A DNA stretch of 64,000 bases from the NCBI GenBank assembly GCA_037178855.1, contig JASJZC010000005.1:310001-374000 (forward strand). Direction: 5' to 3'. Each line of letters starts with the position of its first letter. The first letter of the stretch is position 1. Origin of the DNA: Oscheius sp. JU75 (lineage: Eukaryota > Nematoda > Chromadorea > Rhabditida > Rhabditidae). This document shows positions 1 through 12,600 of the stretch, in pieces. The notes beneath the pieces were generated by a model. That model made no database searches, was not told where the DNA came from, and was given only the letters and a program-made list of their open reading frames with translations. The position numbers and the translations under genes were made by a program.

Positions 1-682
1 TACCTTTCTGTCTCTCTCTCTCTCTCTATTTGAAGTTCCTGGCCAGATCAGACAAAAAAGTAGATTGTTCCCATCCTAAGAATTGGGAATCCGAAAAATA
101 TACAAAAAGACTGCGACATTATTTGAAGTGAGGAAAGGCCTAGAAGGTATTGAAATTTAATAAAAAGAGAGAAGAAACGTTTGAAAAAACAACTTTTTTT
201 ACTCATGTCAACCCGCTAAAATAGGCGGAAATCCTACGTGCCTATGCGCATCAGCAAGGTCAAATCACGGTGTAATGAGAAACAGAGATGGGTAGGTTCT
301 GCACATCCACGATTTTAGACCATTTCACAATGTTTTATTCTAGATAAGGAAACAAGGAAATGAACAAAAAGCAAAGGGAGTGCGGCTGCAGCCTAAAGAG
401 AAAGAGACGGGAAGAGAACGAAGGGGGACAGCCCTGAGATCAGGTTTCACCATGACAGAAAGAAGTTCAAAGAACGGAGAGAAAGGTTCCGTGTCTCCCC
501 ACTCTCTCCTGCCCGTCTCTGTCTTCTTGTCTTTCTGTTTTTCTGTCTCTCGATCCCCACTAGTGCTTGCACTACTACGCTCAAGGTCTCAACAGATTTG
601 ATAAGAAGGGATACCAGTCGTGAGTGACATCATGAATTCCTCACCCTATCTATTTTTTCCTCCAAACAAGAAAAGAACTCAC
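1..682. other. No recognisable gene; probable intron or flank of the left-edge gene
   Basis: Low-complexity GTCTCT tracts at 10-27 and 515-550 and otherwise A-rich sequence. No exon with paired splice signals and a coding-like frame was found on either strand. Confidence 0.5.
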
Positions 683-763
683 ATCTGACGGCGTTGCAGG
701 TCGGCTGAACCGGGCCCGGACATTGAAGACGCGCAGGGAGAGAGCCAACGAGCGGAACTTCAT
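683..763 (-). CDS. Putative first coding exon of a mitochondrial-type protein (partial)
   Basis: Reading the minus strand, an ATG at 763 opens a 27-codon exon that ends at a clean GTGAGT donor (682 downwards). The peptide starts MKFRSLALSLRVFNVRARFS, is rich in Arg, Ser and Leu and has no acidic residue until its last position, which is the look of a mitochondrial presequence. No following exon is evident between here and the left edge, so the rest of the gene would lie outside the window after an intron of more than 680 nt. Function unknown. It could be a chance ORF next to a chance donor. Confidence 0.35.
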
Positions 764-3700
764 GGCGACATCTGAAATTCCCAGTTATTCAAATTGTCAA
801 CAGATAACGAGGTGGGACGGGTGTGGTAAACAGCTGTTCCAGAAAGAGTTGAGGTCAGCTTGGAGGAGACCTCTGACTGACAGCTTTATGGCTAATTAGA
901 GGTGTGGGAGGTATCAATGAGGGAAATTTTGCTATAAATGCCTCACTTTGAAGCTGTGAGATGTTTATTAAGATGACTCAAATACAGCAGAAAAAGGGAC
1001 TAATAATTCCATAGAGAGGAGTGATTATAAACAGATTAGAAGACCGAGTTGCGGGTGATACGCGATTACTATTTCTGCTCCCGACATGATATCATTATGA
1101 TTCCAGCTTACGAAAAGGGCAAAGTTGAAACTAGAGAATCGTATGAGATGTTAATAGAACTTTCGAAAGGACTGTCTCTCTGTTTGTCTCTGTCTCTCTG
1201 TCTCTCTGTGGGTTGGTGTCTCTGTGTCTCTACTTGCAAAGGATGCTAGCCAGTTGATAGTCTAGACTCGACCTACAGCTGGAAAAAAGCAGAAGGATTT
1301 ATCTTCGCATCAGATGAGGCCACTTTGTTATTCCGCGCGTCCTTTCCTCACCCTCCTTCTTGCATTTAGTAAGCCTGGCTCATTATCTCAAAGACGAGAA
1401 GAGAGTGAGAGAGCCTGCTGCTACTTTTCGATTCAATCTCTGTCTCTCTCTGAGATTTACCTCACCCTCCCGCGCGCGGACTGCACATCCGCCTGGGAAA
1501 ATGTGATGGGGGAGGTGGAAGGATTACTAAATATTGTTCCTTACACATCAAAATTCAGTATCATGAGAGAAAGAGTCGGAAAGAAAAGGATACGTCCAGG
1601 TCGCTCCGCTTCAAGTGGACAATTCTTGGGTCCGAAACAAAAACTTTCAGCTTTGATATGTTCTGTTGTAGCCCGTACCAAAATCTACAGCTTTACAGAA
1701 CAACATTTTGCTGGAAATCCACGTTTTGATGCCTTTTAGCCACGAATGCTTGATTTCAAGCCAAGATTGAAAGTGTTAGATGTTGCAACAACTTTTTCGG
1801 GTCCAAAAAGTGAGTTTTAAGCTTTCTCTTGTCTTACAAAATTGTAGCCGGTACCGAAACCAATAGCTTTGCAAAACATCACACTGCCTAAAAACCACTT
1901 CTTCGGCACGAAAAAACTTATTTCTTTTTTTGGCTTGGCCCCGGTCGCCCGTGTCACTCCCGTACCATCTCTCACCCGCCAGCTCAATATAGGTGCAGAA
2001 AAGTAGTTGCAAACCAGCTTTCGGGCTCATTGTATCGTTATAGCGGTACCCTCAGACCATGATCGTTGTAGAACGAGTCTAACGAAGTAGCTTCGAGAGT
2101 GGTCTTTGGGAAAATACTGCTTTTTGAAGAAAAGGGCTCTCGTCTGACATTTTGTCGGAGTGGAGTCTTTTTTTGCGTGTTTTAAAAACACTGCGGTACC
2201 ATAAAACAGGTTCTTTCCTACAAGTCAATACTATATAGTTCTAGATCGAAACTACCCAGAGAGCTCTTGTTCGATTCCAGAGACCAGCTCTGTCGAGCGG
2301 GTGTAAGACTATCGAAGTTTTGTGATGTTTTTTGGTGAAGAGGAGGCTACAGCCTTTTTTCTGCGAGTGTTTTGAAACTCTGAACTAATAAAGCCCCGTA
2401 TACCCGCGATTTCCCAAAACTTCCATGATTTCCATTCCACGACCGGTGTTGAAAAAGTCAGGGATAGTTTTGGCTGAAGGAAAATGGAAAAGTGATTTTG
2501 GAAGATAAAAGGAAGGCTAGCCCAGATTCTTGTCACTCTTTTTGGATCAGGTGAACGGTTTCATACTGTACTAAAGACAAAAAACCAAAAAGTAGTAAAA
2601 ATCAGAGCGTGGGCTCACAAGAGAGAGAGTCAGCTGAACAAACCCTTGATCTTGTAAAAACAACCGTTCTCGCTGTCCGACTAGGCGGGAAAACAAACCA
2701 ATTTTGAGTAGCTCGAGGAGGTTTTCGGTTTCCTGATTTTGGCTAATTTTCAACGGAAGGAGAAAAAAAAGGAACGCGTATCTTTGCTTCTAGGAGAGAG
2801 CCTTCAAGAAGTCAGAGGATAATATGATTACTGGGCTACAACCAGTGACTGGGGAGGAGGGGGATGGCAACTGAAAATCAGAGAGAGAGTCAATTTTAAG
2901 ACGGATAAAACTGGGCGGGAGAGGGGAACTTCCAATATTTTCATGCATAATTTCTCATTCCCAAGAGTAAACATCCCTCATTATTAACTCTCATTCATTC
3001 CAGAAAAGAGGTCCTTTTCTAGAATGAGATCATACGGCTTTGGAATTGCGTCAGAGCTGAAACCCGCTCGGGTTTGATTCGGATTTTCGATTCAGTCAGA
3101 GAACAGAGAGAGACAGAGCGACAGAGCCTTAAATACAAAAAGACAAGAACAGCGAAACAAGGAATTAGAGAGACAGATAAATACAGGAACAGAGAGACAG
3201 AGAGACAGAGACTTAGATGCAGAAAGACGAGAACAGCGAAACAAGGAGTTAGAGAGAGATAAATACAGAGACAGAGAGGCAGAGATAAGCAGAGTTACAA
3301 AAGGACGGAGTTCAAGGCAGAATCTGAAGCCGACTTTTAGCTTTTTAGAACACCGCGCAACCTACTTTTTGAACGGGAGAGCAGTTAGCCGCTGTTGGCA
3401 TTTCCGAGAGCTTTTTTCTGTGCAAAAGTGAGAAGAATAGCCGGGTAAGGGTTCGATGTAGGTGAAAATGGGGTAACCTATGAAAAAATGAAGAAGATTC
3501 TCTCTTCACTGCTCCCGCTCTCAGCATGCGCACTATGGCAACGGAAGCGGATTATTGAGGAAAGCACCCGGGTCGTGTCTTCTTCGTCCCTCTTTTTGAT
3601 TGTGTAGAGAGGGTGTTGCACTGATCCGGAAAAGCGGGTCTGGAGCTTGGGGGTGGAACTGATTTGGGCAAAGACGAGAGAGAGACACGACTCTCTCGGA

Positions 3701-5363
3701 TTACGCGATCATTTAATTTTTCATAATATGACTGGGAATAGGATTGCGTGGAGCTGTAAATAGAGGTAGAGATACGGGGGTAGGGTCTGTTCCTTTCTCT
3801 GTCTTTGCCACGAGACTCCAGCACCGATGGAAAAAGTCCAAAAGAAATAACCAGACAGGGAGCATCGAACAACAGAACAGATCCTTGAGATAGTGAGAAA
3901 GAGTCTGAGGGCAATAATTGTTGCTTCCTCCCTCCTTCTTCCCGTCCTCTTCCTCCCCACAAACAACGCCTGAGGGGGTGGGAATTACTCGACTCCGAGC
4001 CTCCTCAGCCACCTCCTGACCAGACTTTAGGTTCACACAAAGTTCAAGAATAAGTCCAAAAGTTGTACCAAAAGCTTCAGTAGCTTAAGAAAAAGAAACC
4101 CGAGATCCGAAGTGACCCATCCCATGATTGTAAGCGGAGAGTAGGATTTTATGCCTTGTTGTCCATTTCTCTCCATCAGCCTTTAGGCTAGCCTCAGGCT
4201 ACGGGGCTATAAATTAAACGCCCGCTTGCACTATAGATGAGGGAAGGAGGCGAGGAGCGGGTCGGTAGCACCTGGCCTCTTATCTTGGGTCGGAATCTGT
4301 CAAGAAAAGAAATTTTTGAGAAATGGGACTGGATGGGAGGTGAGGATTGGATATGGAGAGATCCAGAGGAACAGTGAGACAGGAAGACAGGAGGACTAAG
4401 AAACAGACAGAGGCTGACATCATAACAGAGACAAGATCGGAACAAACAACATACCATCCCAAGAATCTTATGCCAACTGACAAAAAGGCTAGTCGAGCAG
4501 CTTGGAGGCAAACATCCTGACCCATTGTTCCCTCTGATCGCTTCTGATCCATGCTGGGGACAAAGGTGGCTTCAAACGGAAGTCATTAGGTCGAACGAGA
4601 GAGACAGGAGGTGCAAAGTCAGGACGCTACCTAATCCAATAGAAACAGAGAGATAGTAGAAGGTGATCGGATTCTAATTAGTAGCCATGATTCTTGTTCT
4701 AGAGATAGAGAGTGACAGAGACGATTTAACGAAATTTCAGTATAGTTTGCGCTACTCCATAAATTTGGCCCGCGCGACTTTCTACCGGTAGTCTACTGTC
4801 CTCATACTCGACCCCGGTCAAGTTGACCCCTTCCCCGTCCTAGAAACCAATCAAAACTCATGGTAGAATGGTAGAGAGTCTCCTTCTCGTTTCCCTCGAG
4901 TCCTCATTGTTCCTCCCTATCACGACTCATCCCATGGTAAGCTACTGCATGTTAGTTACGGCTCTCGGTCATCTTAATGGTTCGATTTCTTGGCTCCCGG
5001 TGCTGTTGTAGGTGACTCGTCTTCCTATAGAGCCGGCGTAGATGCACGGGACGTCGAAGAGACAGAGAGACACGTCGAGTAGACTCCTTGGCTGTCCTAG
5101 ATGACTCTCGGTAGAGGCGGAGAGAGAGACGACCTTCTATGTCCGCGGCGGGAGCTTTACTGGAGGAGTTATGCTTGACAAGTCAAGAGACTTGCAAATT
5201 ACAATAGTTCGTACTGTAGAGTACCAAAACCCGTATGCACACTCCTAATTGCTAAACTTCAACAACTATTGTGAGACAGAAAAACGGAAGTGAACATTGT
5301 ACCGGTACCCTTGTCTCTTTATAAAGCTCTTCAATTAAGTATCACTGCGGATTCTGTGAGCAA
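764..5363. other. Repeat-rich intergenic region
   Basis: No conserved protein is readable here. The stretch holds dispersed repeat copies (about 1590-2200, with related debris to about 2540), AGAGAC-rich runs at 3095-3290, pyrimidine tracts at 1170-1230, and a GC-richer block at 4750-5180. On the minus strand that block gives an Arg/Ser-rich open frame without an ATG. The open frames at 3345-4036 are compositionally biased, lack splice context and resemble nothing known. Confidence 0.55.
1590..2200. repeat. Dispersed repeat, two partial units in tandem
   Basis: The segment beginning near 1618 (gacaattcttgggtccgaaa) is re-used imperfectly near 1795. Both units carry an acaaaattgtagcc-type core followed by an aaaacatcac or acaacatttt block. 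The part from about 1930 to 2200 matches the CNNM intron copy at about 54430-54680; shared strings include cagctttcgggctcattgta and agaacgagtctaacga. No terminal inverted repeats or coding capacity seen, so this is a non-autonomous element of unknown class. Confidence 0.7.
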
Positions 5364-5981
5364 TCACGTTCTGTTAGCATTGACAGCAGTTCTCATCTTC
5401 TTCTGCGCCTCCGTTCTACACAGGTCGGCGTATGCCTTCTGTCCTTGAGCAACTTCAGCTAAGTAGTCTTCGTGTTCCTGTAACCAATGGGTAGAACAGG
5501 AACGGAAAGTATAGTTACCTTTCCAAAAGCAGGAGAAGTCAGTCCTTTGATCCTCGCTGTCAAGGCATTGACACTGTCGGTTAGGTGCTTCATCTTCCCA
5601 ATATCAAACAGTGCCTCGACAGGGGTGGCTGTGGCCTCTTCCAGAGCATGACTGGCTCTTAGAATACCGTCAAATTCCTTGTGTCTCTCGTTTTTCTCGA
5701 ACCTGCAAATGTGTTGTCCGTCCTTCTGTTAAACTGTCTTCCTATGTCTATCTGTCTCTCTGTCATTATGTTAATTAGTTTGTATGTATCTATGTCTCAC
5801 CGTCCCTCTGTCTCTATGTCTCTTTGTTTCTTTGTCTCTCTGTCTCTCTCCCTCTCTATCTATTTCTGTCTCTCACTCACCGTTCCACAAATCTCTCTAT
5901 TTCCTGTCTCACAACTGGAGTATGGTCAAAGATTTGACTTCCCAAGAGGTCCACATCTCTAACGACGGCCGCGATTGACAT
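5364..5981 (-). CDS. BLOC1S5: BLOC-1 complex subunit 5 (Muted) homologue
   Basis: Three exons (5981-5881, 5702-5519, 5477-5364) join in frame with GT donors and AG acceptors to give 132 aa. The N-terminal part reads LLGSQIFDHTPVVRQEIERF followed by VERFEKNERH. This matches the signature of the Muted family (leucine, DH.PV, E, F.V..FE.+R) near the start of human BLOC1S5. The rest is helical and charged, as expected for a coiled-coil BLOC-1 subunit. In animals BLOC-1 acts in biogenesis of lysosome-related organelles and endosomal sorting. The protein is shorter than the human one, lacking its N-terminal tail and part of the C-terminal coil. The introns contain GTCTCT tracts. The gene lies just downstream of HECTD1 on the same strand, about 700 nt away. 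Family assignment rests on one motif block and the size. Confidence 0.72.
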
Positions 5982-6686
5982 TTTTTTATTCCAAAAAAAC
6001 CGAGAAAGGTACTGAAAATGGGAGGAATGGTGACTACCAGAAATAAACAGAAGCAGCGCGTGAAAATCGGCTTTTCTCGCGTCCTACGTCAATAGAAAGT
6101 ATAGAAAAGCGGTCAACTTCCATATTTTCACAATTACAGTGAAAAGATACAGTAATCTTCATTCTTATACAAAAAGAGAACACGACAGGTTGATCTCAGT
6201 AAGGCTATTTCGCTGTAGGTGACGAGGGTGTACGGGGCGGGGAACCAGACAAAATGTGTGAAGACGGGTAGACCCGAGAAAAAAAGCTGTACTTTTCGTA
6301 GTTTCTAAAGAGAGTTTGAGAAATATACACAAAAAGTCACGGGTAAAGGGCAAAATCTTTTTTTGTAGTTTTGAGCGGGTTACGGTAGGTGGAAAAATAC
6401 GCAATTAGGTACGGTCACTTTCCAAGCCGTTTTTCAGGCCCCAGGTGTGAATTTGCAATGTTTTACAAAGATGTAACCCTCAAAAACTTTCCAGAACATG
6501 TCAAGTCAAAAATGCTGTTCTGTGCCTCAAAAACGGCTTGGAAAGTTGGGACAAAAGTACTAGTTTTGAATTTTTGGGCGGGAATCACAATGAATTACAC
6601 GGGGCTTTGAATTGCCAGAAGTAAGTCGATAGTAGATAATAGAAAATAGAGATTTTTAAAGGATTGTTGGGTAGCTATGAGGTGAA
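5982..6686. other. Intergenic region between HECTD1 and BLOC1S5
   Basis: AT-rich spacer between two same-strand genes. It would hold the HECTD1 3' end and the BLOC1S5 promoter. It contains the short palindromic repeat at 6417-6550. No further gene seen. Confidence 0.6.
6417..6550. repeat. Short palindromic (MITE-like) inverted repeat
   Basis: The left arm actttccaagccgtttttca (from about 6417) recurs in inverse orientation at about 6524-6547 (gcctcaaaaacggcttggaaagt). The interior carries the ttttacaaagatgtaa-type core seen in the dispersed repeat family. A folded RNA or DNA would give a hairpin of about 20 bp with a roughly 85-nt loop. Confidence 0.6.
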
Positions 6687-9600
6687 TTAGTTCAGATGGA
6701 AGCCCTTCTCGTTGATAGCGGTCAGAAGGCGCTCTTTTAGAATCTCCGATGATGAATATTCCGGAAGTTTCAGGTAGTGGACGCAGGTGTTTACCTGAAA
6801 AATAACACGATTTATTGGAATCAACGCAAAAAAAGTAAAAAAAAATATATTGTTGTGTCCAATGATCCGAACCCCTGAGCGTCCGTTCGATAGCCACTCG
6901 GCCGTTAGGACAAAGTTTGCCAGTGAAGATTTTTAGGGTTTCAAGGCGCAAGAAGTCTTTTTGAGACTGTTGAATATCCAACTTTTGTTGCGTTTTTCGG
7001 CCACAAGGTAGGAAATTTTTGATTTGTGATGTTCTGCAAAGTTGTAGGTTTTGATCTGATTTACAACATTGCAAAACATACTTGTTCATCGGATTTTGAG
7101 ACCGAGATTTCGCGAGAATCTATTTGAGATGAACACCAATAGAGATCAATGGCATTATTGCTTTGTCCGTTTTACAGTAGTTTAGTTTATGAACGTACCG
7201 AAGGATAACTGCCATCTCCGCTCTCGACTTTCCTCACAACAGTGAGTCTAGGATGAAGATTGGCCAATCCTCCAGGCGGAAGACTGGAACAGCCAGTGGC
7301 AAACTGGAGGAAGTTCTTTCTCTCCTGAGCATTGAGCTCGACCATAACGTCCACGAAGCGCAGGAATCCAGGGCTTTCTTTGGTGTAGCCGAGCTTGGGC
7401 TCGGTAAAGTTCAAGACATCTTCGCGGCTCCATTCGGGACACTGCTCACCAGAGATCAGACGCTGGATCTCGTCAGAACTGTAGGAACGAAGAGACTTCA
7501 GAGGGAAGACACGATCGAAGCCCTCTCGGAAGGCTTTCATCTGAAAAGAGGACAGTTTTGACTGTCTCTGTCTCTCTCTCACTCAGTGTATTTTTGACTC
7601 TCTGACTATCTGTCTCTTTATCTCTCCGCCTCTTAGTCACTTTGTCTGTCTATCTCTATGTTTATCTGTCTCTCTCACCTGCTCAATAATTCCCGAGTTC
7701 AGGTAGAAGTCTGCACATTTCTGCACATAAATCTCCACATTATCCATGGTCACATCCATGTCAGCTCCTCCCTCAACCAGCTCCATTTCCTCGTACTGGA
7801 AGACTTTCGATGGAGGGTTGACTCTAAATACGAATCATTCCAAGCACTCTGTAGCAACTTACGTGAAAGTCAAGGCGAGTTCCTCGACACTGCATCTGGT
7901 ACCATGAATGCAGAGCTTCAGCTGATCGATCTTCCTCCTCTTAGCCTCTCTGTCCAGTTGCGGGTCATTTTCGATTGCTCTTTTCCGCTGAGCCAGAGCT
8001 CGCAGTTCCTTGAGGAAGCCTCCCTTCACAGGATGGACTTCCTCAAAGTCGTCGAGGTTCAAAACCCTGTCCAAGTTTGGATGCTGGAATTCGCTGAGTT
8101 GAGGACTGACTACCATCTTCAGGAAGGGCTGAGCTAGTGGCAGGTCAACCAGTCGTCCATCCTGTAGAATCTTGGCCATGAAGATTCCCAACGTGCGGAA
8201 GATTTCACTAGCCCTGCGGACTTCCTCGCTGTGAGGGGGCAGCGGGGCCGGGAAGAGGCCTCCAGGACGTCGGACATAAAACCCGGGAGGTTTCTTGCCC
8301 TCTCCCAGATCCAGTTCCTTCTCCTCCATCTTCAATTGGGTGTCATCCATGTCGTCACAGAGCCAGATGGCCAAAGCCTTCCTCTGGAGCTCGGCTGCCA
8401 CGAGGGCGTAGAATTCGAGGGTCGGACCGAGTCCAGTTCCCTCCTCTCCGTGGTACTCGATCTCCAGGACAGCCTTCCTCTCGGCATGGAAGCGCATGAG
8501 TCTCATGGCCTGTTCCAAGAGGAAATCTTCGGATCGGGACACCTTGATTCGTTCGTGCTTCAGTCGACCCAGACGGAACTCTTGGTAGCGGTCACCCCGA
8601 CTGACGCTGCTCACATTGGATGGGGTACTGTTCCGGGATCTATCCAGAATGGCATCGCGTCTCTGCTGGAGCCAGATGACACTTCGGGTCGGACCGAAAG
8701 CCGTAGCGTTCAGGTACATGTTTCTGGTCTCGACGGAGAACAGACAGGGGTAGGTGTAGACCAGCTTCTCGCACCAGAAGGGCAGAGCACGGGTTGTGAC
8801 TACCAGAGCATCGGACAATTCCTGAAATGTGTCATCTAGAGGAAAATATATGGGAAAGGGTACCTGGGTCAACTTGAGAGTGATCTTGTCACTGATGAAG
8901 ACTTGGGGGTTTACGTCCGCGTCTGGTACTCGCTCGACTACCTTGGACAAGAGTCGAATGACTTCCAGGCTCTCGGAAACAATCACAGGAACTTGACTCT
9001 CCTCGCTGGGGATAGGACGAGCGGTGACGGAAGAAGGAGCCTCGGAAGTCTCGTACAAGAGGGTGTAAGTCGGCTCCCAGACACGACGGTTGCGCTCGAA
9101 TTTCTGTAAGATATGGGAATGAGAGACAGAGAGAGTCAGAGAGACAGAAAGACAGAGAGACAGAGAAACAGAAAGAAGGAGCGGAGAGATAGAGAGACAG
9201 AGATACTCACCGTTCCCCAATCGATCATAGTGATAATATCCTGGACATAGCGGAAGAGACTCTCATGCTCGTTCTTCATCTCAATGGTCACATTCTCTAC
9301 GCCGGTAATGTTCGGACCCCTCAAGAAGATTCTCAGCTTGCCCGTGTCCGCATACTGTGGAGCTGGTCGTTCCGGCTGATCGGGTACGAAGTTCGGAAGC
9401 TCGACCTCTTGTGTCTGGTTGACATTCTGTCTTCCCGGCCTCGGATCAAAGGCCGGAATCATGGCGGACATGACACTCTTCAGCACGAGCTCCTCTTCCA
9501 GCGGACGGACGGTCTTGCCTCCAGGCAGCAGTCCACAGTCTTGTTCAGTAGCGAATCCTCTGGCCAACAGCTTCTCCACATATTTCCAGTGGTTACTGCT

Positions 9601-12600
9601 TCTCAGACTTGGTCGGTCAGAAGATGCCTGTCCAAAGACGGATGTTAGGGTGTCCACGGCCTGGATATGATCGAATTCGTCGGACATCTCGATGTCTCCC
9701 TCATTCTCGTCGTCCTCATCGTAGTAGTCGTCCTCGTCGAGGAGTTCTTCCACGTCAAGACCGGCTCCGGCATCGGAGAAAGTCGAAACCAGACCCCGTA
9801 AGACCTCAGCATACGAGCCAAGCTTTGCTTTTAGAAGAGAAGTTTTGTCCTTTTTCTCCTTCCTGCCCTCACTGGTTTCTGAAGAGGTACTGGCGCGATT
9901 CCGGCCACTGGAGGATACGGTAGCTGCATGTTCTCCGGAAGCTGAAACATTATATGAGTCTCCGTATCTCTGTCTCTCTGTCTCTCTGTTTGTCTGTCTC
10001 TCTCTCACTCTTTCTTACCTGTAGAAGCCACATCCTCGGTATCATTGCTTGTAGCAACTGACAGAGTATCCATTGAATCCTCAGGCAATAACTCTCTTAA
10101 TCTGTCCAGAACCGATCTCGAGCTGCCACCCAGAGCATCAGCCATCATCGCGGCAAAGACCTTCTCTGCCGAGTCATCGTCCTCAGTCTCTGCCTCGTCC
10201 TCATCCTCTTCTTCCTGATCCTCGTCCTCCTCCACAGTCTTGTCTACCTCGCTCGACTGCTGCCTCTGTCTCACAGCGGCCAGATCCGGTGCCGAGACTG
10301 ACAGACTATTCATCTTTGAGTCTCCTTGTTGCTGGGGAGTACTGCTCGAAGCTTCGGTCTCATTTCCATTCCCGGCTATCACCGACGACTGGGAACTACA
10401 GACCGAGAGAGCGGCGTTGCTACTCAGGGCACTGGCGGTCTCTGACTCTGCACCATCCTGTACGATAGGAGTTTCCCTTCCAGGTTCGGGAGAGTCGACA
10501 TTCTCGCTGGTCTCGGCAATCCGACCAAAGTAGTGGGTGTTGGCTCTGAAAAACAAAGAGTTCAGAAGACAGTCAAGAGTCAGAGACAAGCAGTTAGGAA
10601 ATGGGTACTGGTTTAGGGTCAAGAGCTACTCAATTCTCGGTATATCCCGGGACGTATCCGACCTTTCATACTATGGATAACATTCAAGAGTACCAGACTA
10701 CCAGGAAGAAATAAGAGGTAAAAGAGACAGCTCCGATCTGGTTCAGTAAGAGTATGAGATAGATGCCCTGCTGTGGCTAAGAGTCAAGAGGTCTGAGATG
10801 GGTATAAGTCAAGAGTCAAGTTCTGGTATACGCTCGAAACATGTACTACCTTTGAAAATATGGGTATCAGTCAAGAGACAATAGATTCCTGTCATTGTCT
10901 CTCTCCCCTTACCTCGCCAGCAGATTCTCTAACGACGGTGTCTGATGCTGTAGTGATTCGGCCGAAGCTGCTTGTCCCGTCGAGGCCACACTCGGTCCAG
11001 TTCTCTTGTCCTTGTCCTCTACCAGATTCGTAGTCGACATTGACTTCTTCCCGATCCCTCCTCCAGTACTGGAAGTGGACTGACCCGATCCGGAAGAGCT
11101 CGCTCCAGAGGATGACTGCTGTTTTGGGACCACAAATCTGGAGAGAGGAGTGCTGGCCGTGGCTGCAGACTTTCTGTTCTTTCCGAACGGGGTGAATCCT
11201 GCGAATGAGGCGAAAGGAGAGTCTCTGGAGTGAGTACGATTCATGCTCTGTCGACAGCGGACTCTCATGGCATCGAGGACGGAGCTGGAAGGCTGAACGA
11301 GGGGGACGGCAGAACAGACATCAGCTTTGATGTCGTAGCGATTGTCCGCCCCGTAGCGATAGCTGTTGATGTAGCCATTGTCCCAGGCCACATCCACCCA
11401 GCCGGCCTCGGGATGAGTCACGATTCTGCCCTCTCCGTTACTGTCCTGCTTGTCCCAACACCAGTCGGGGCCTCTGACTACCTTTGTTCCACGGATATCG
11501 GATCCCTGGTGGCGGAGACGGTGCCTGGAAAAGGTAAAGATATACAGTAACCATCTCTATTCCTCTGTCTCTATGTCTCTCCACCAACCTGAGTCTAGCT
11601 GTACTCGGGAACGACTCGGGTGGATATCCTAGCTTCAGACGATTGTTGTTGCTTCCCTGCGGCAGTCTACTGATTGCGGCAGCCACATTTTTGGTCTGCT
11701 TGTCCTCCTTCTTTGCTCCTTTGCAAGATGACAAAGTTGTAGGTGGTGGAGCTGGCTTTTCCTCTGCAGCCTTCGGGAACTCTTCAACCACGACATCAAC
11801 AATGTCCCCGTAGATCTCAAAGCCGGACAGGCTGAGGTAGTGTGTCTGTCCCGAGCTGTTCTTGCCATTCTGTGCCACACGGAAGTAGCGATACGGGCCG
11901 CGATTTCTGTCATCTTCGATAGGCCAGGTGGCTGTGCTGCCGGGTTCATTAAGGCTGGTATCTTCGGAGTGAGCAACCAGAACCTCCCAGATCTGTTTGT
12001 CCTTGGAGCCCTGAAATCTTGACATTTTTCCAGGCCTATTTCACATCGCTAACCAGTCTCGGTTCTCTTTTCGCGTCCAAAACATGAAATTTCGGTTTTA
12101 CAATGTTCTACAAAATTATAGACCGCATCAAAATCTGCAACTTTTCAGAAGATCATTTCTCTGGATAATCACTTTTTCAACTCTTTATGCCTGGGGAGGC
12201 CAAATTTCAAGCCTAACACCCTCTCTTCACCTTTGTAGCGGTCGTTACAGGTTAAAACCATAGTTTTCCGGCTCTGCGATGTTCTACAAAGTTGTAGCTT
12301 CGAGAGTGGTTTTTGGGGCAAATACTGCTTTTTGAAGAAAAAAAGGGGCCCTTTTCTGGCTTTATTTCGAGAAAGTGTTCCCTTGTTTCTGCTAGTGTTT
12401 TGAAAACACTTTATATAAGCTTTGAAGCATTGTATCGTTCTTGCATAATAAGTAAACCAACCTGTAGAAGCCAGTTCCTTAACGCTGACCGTCCGTAGCC
12501 TCTGGCATGACGAAGAGTATAGGCTGTCGGATAGAGAAGGAGACCCAGGTCCACCGAGAAGTTCGCGTTCCTGAATAAACAGTTATTCTTTATCTCTCCG

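Noticed and set aside
3345-4036. Overlapping minus-strand frames of 60-136 codons
   Set aside because: Low-complexity Ser/Arg/Pro composition in three overlapping frames and no conserved motif.
7253-9670. Plus-strand frames of 70-200 codons
   Set aside because: Antisense shadows of HECTD1 HECT-domain exons.
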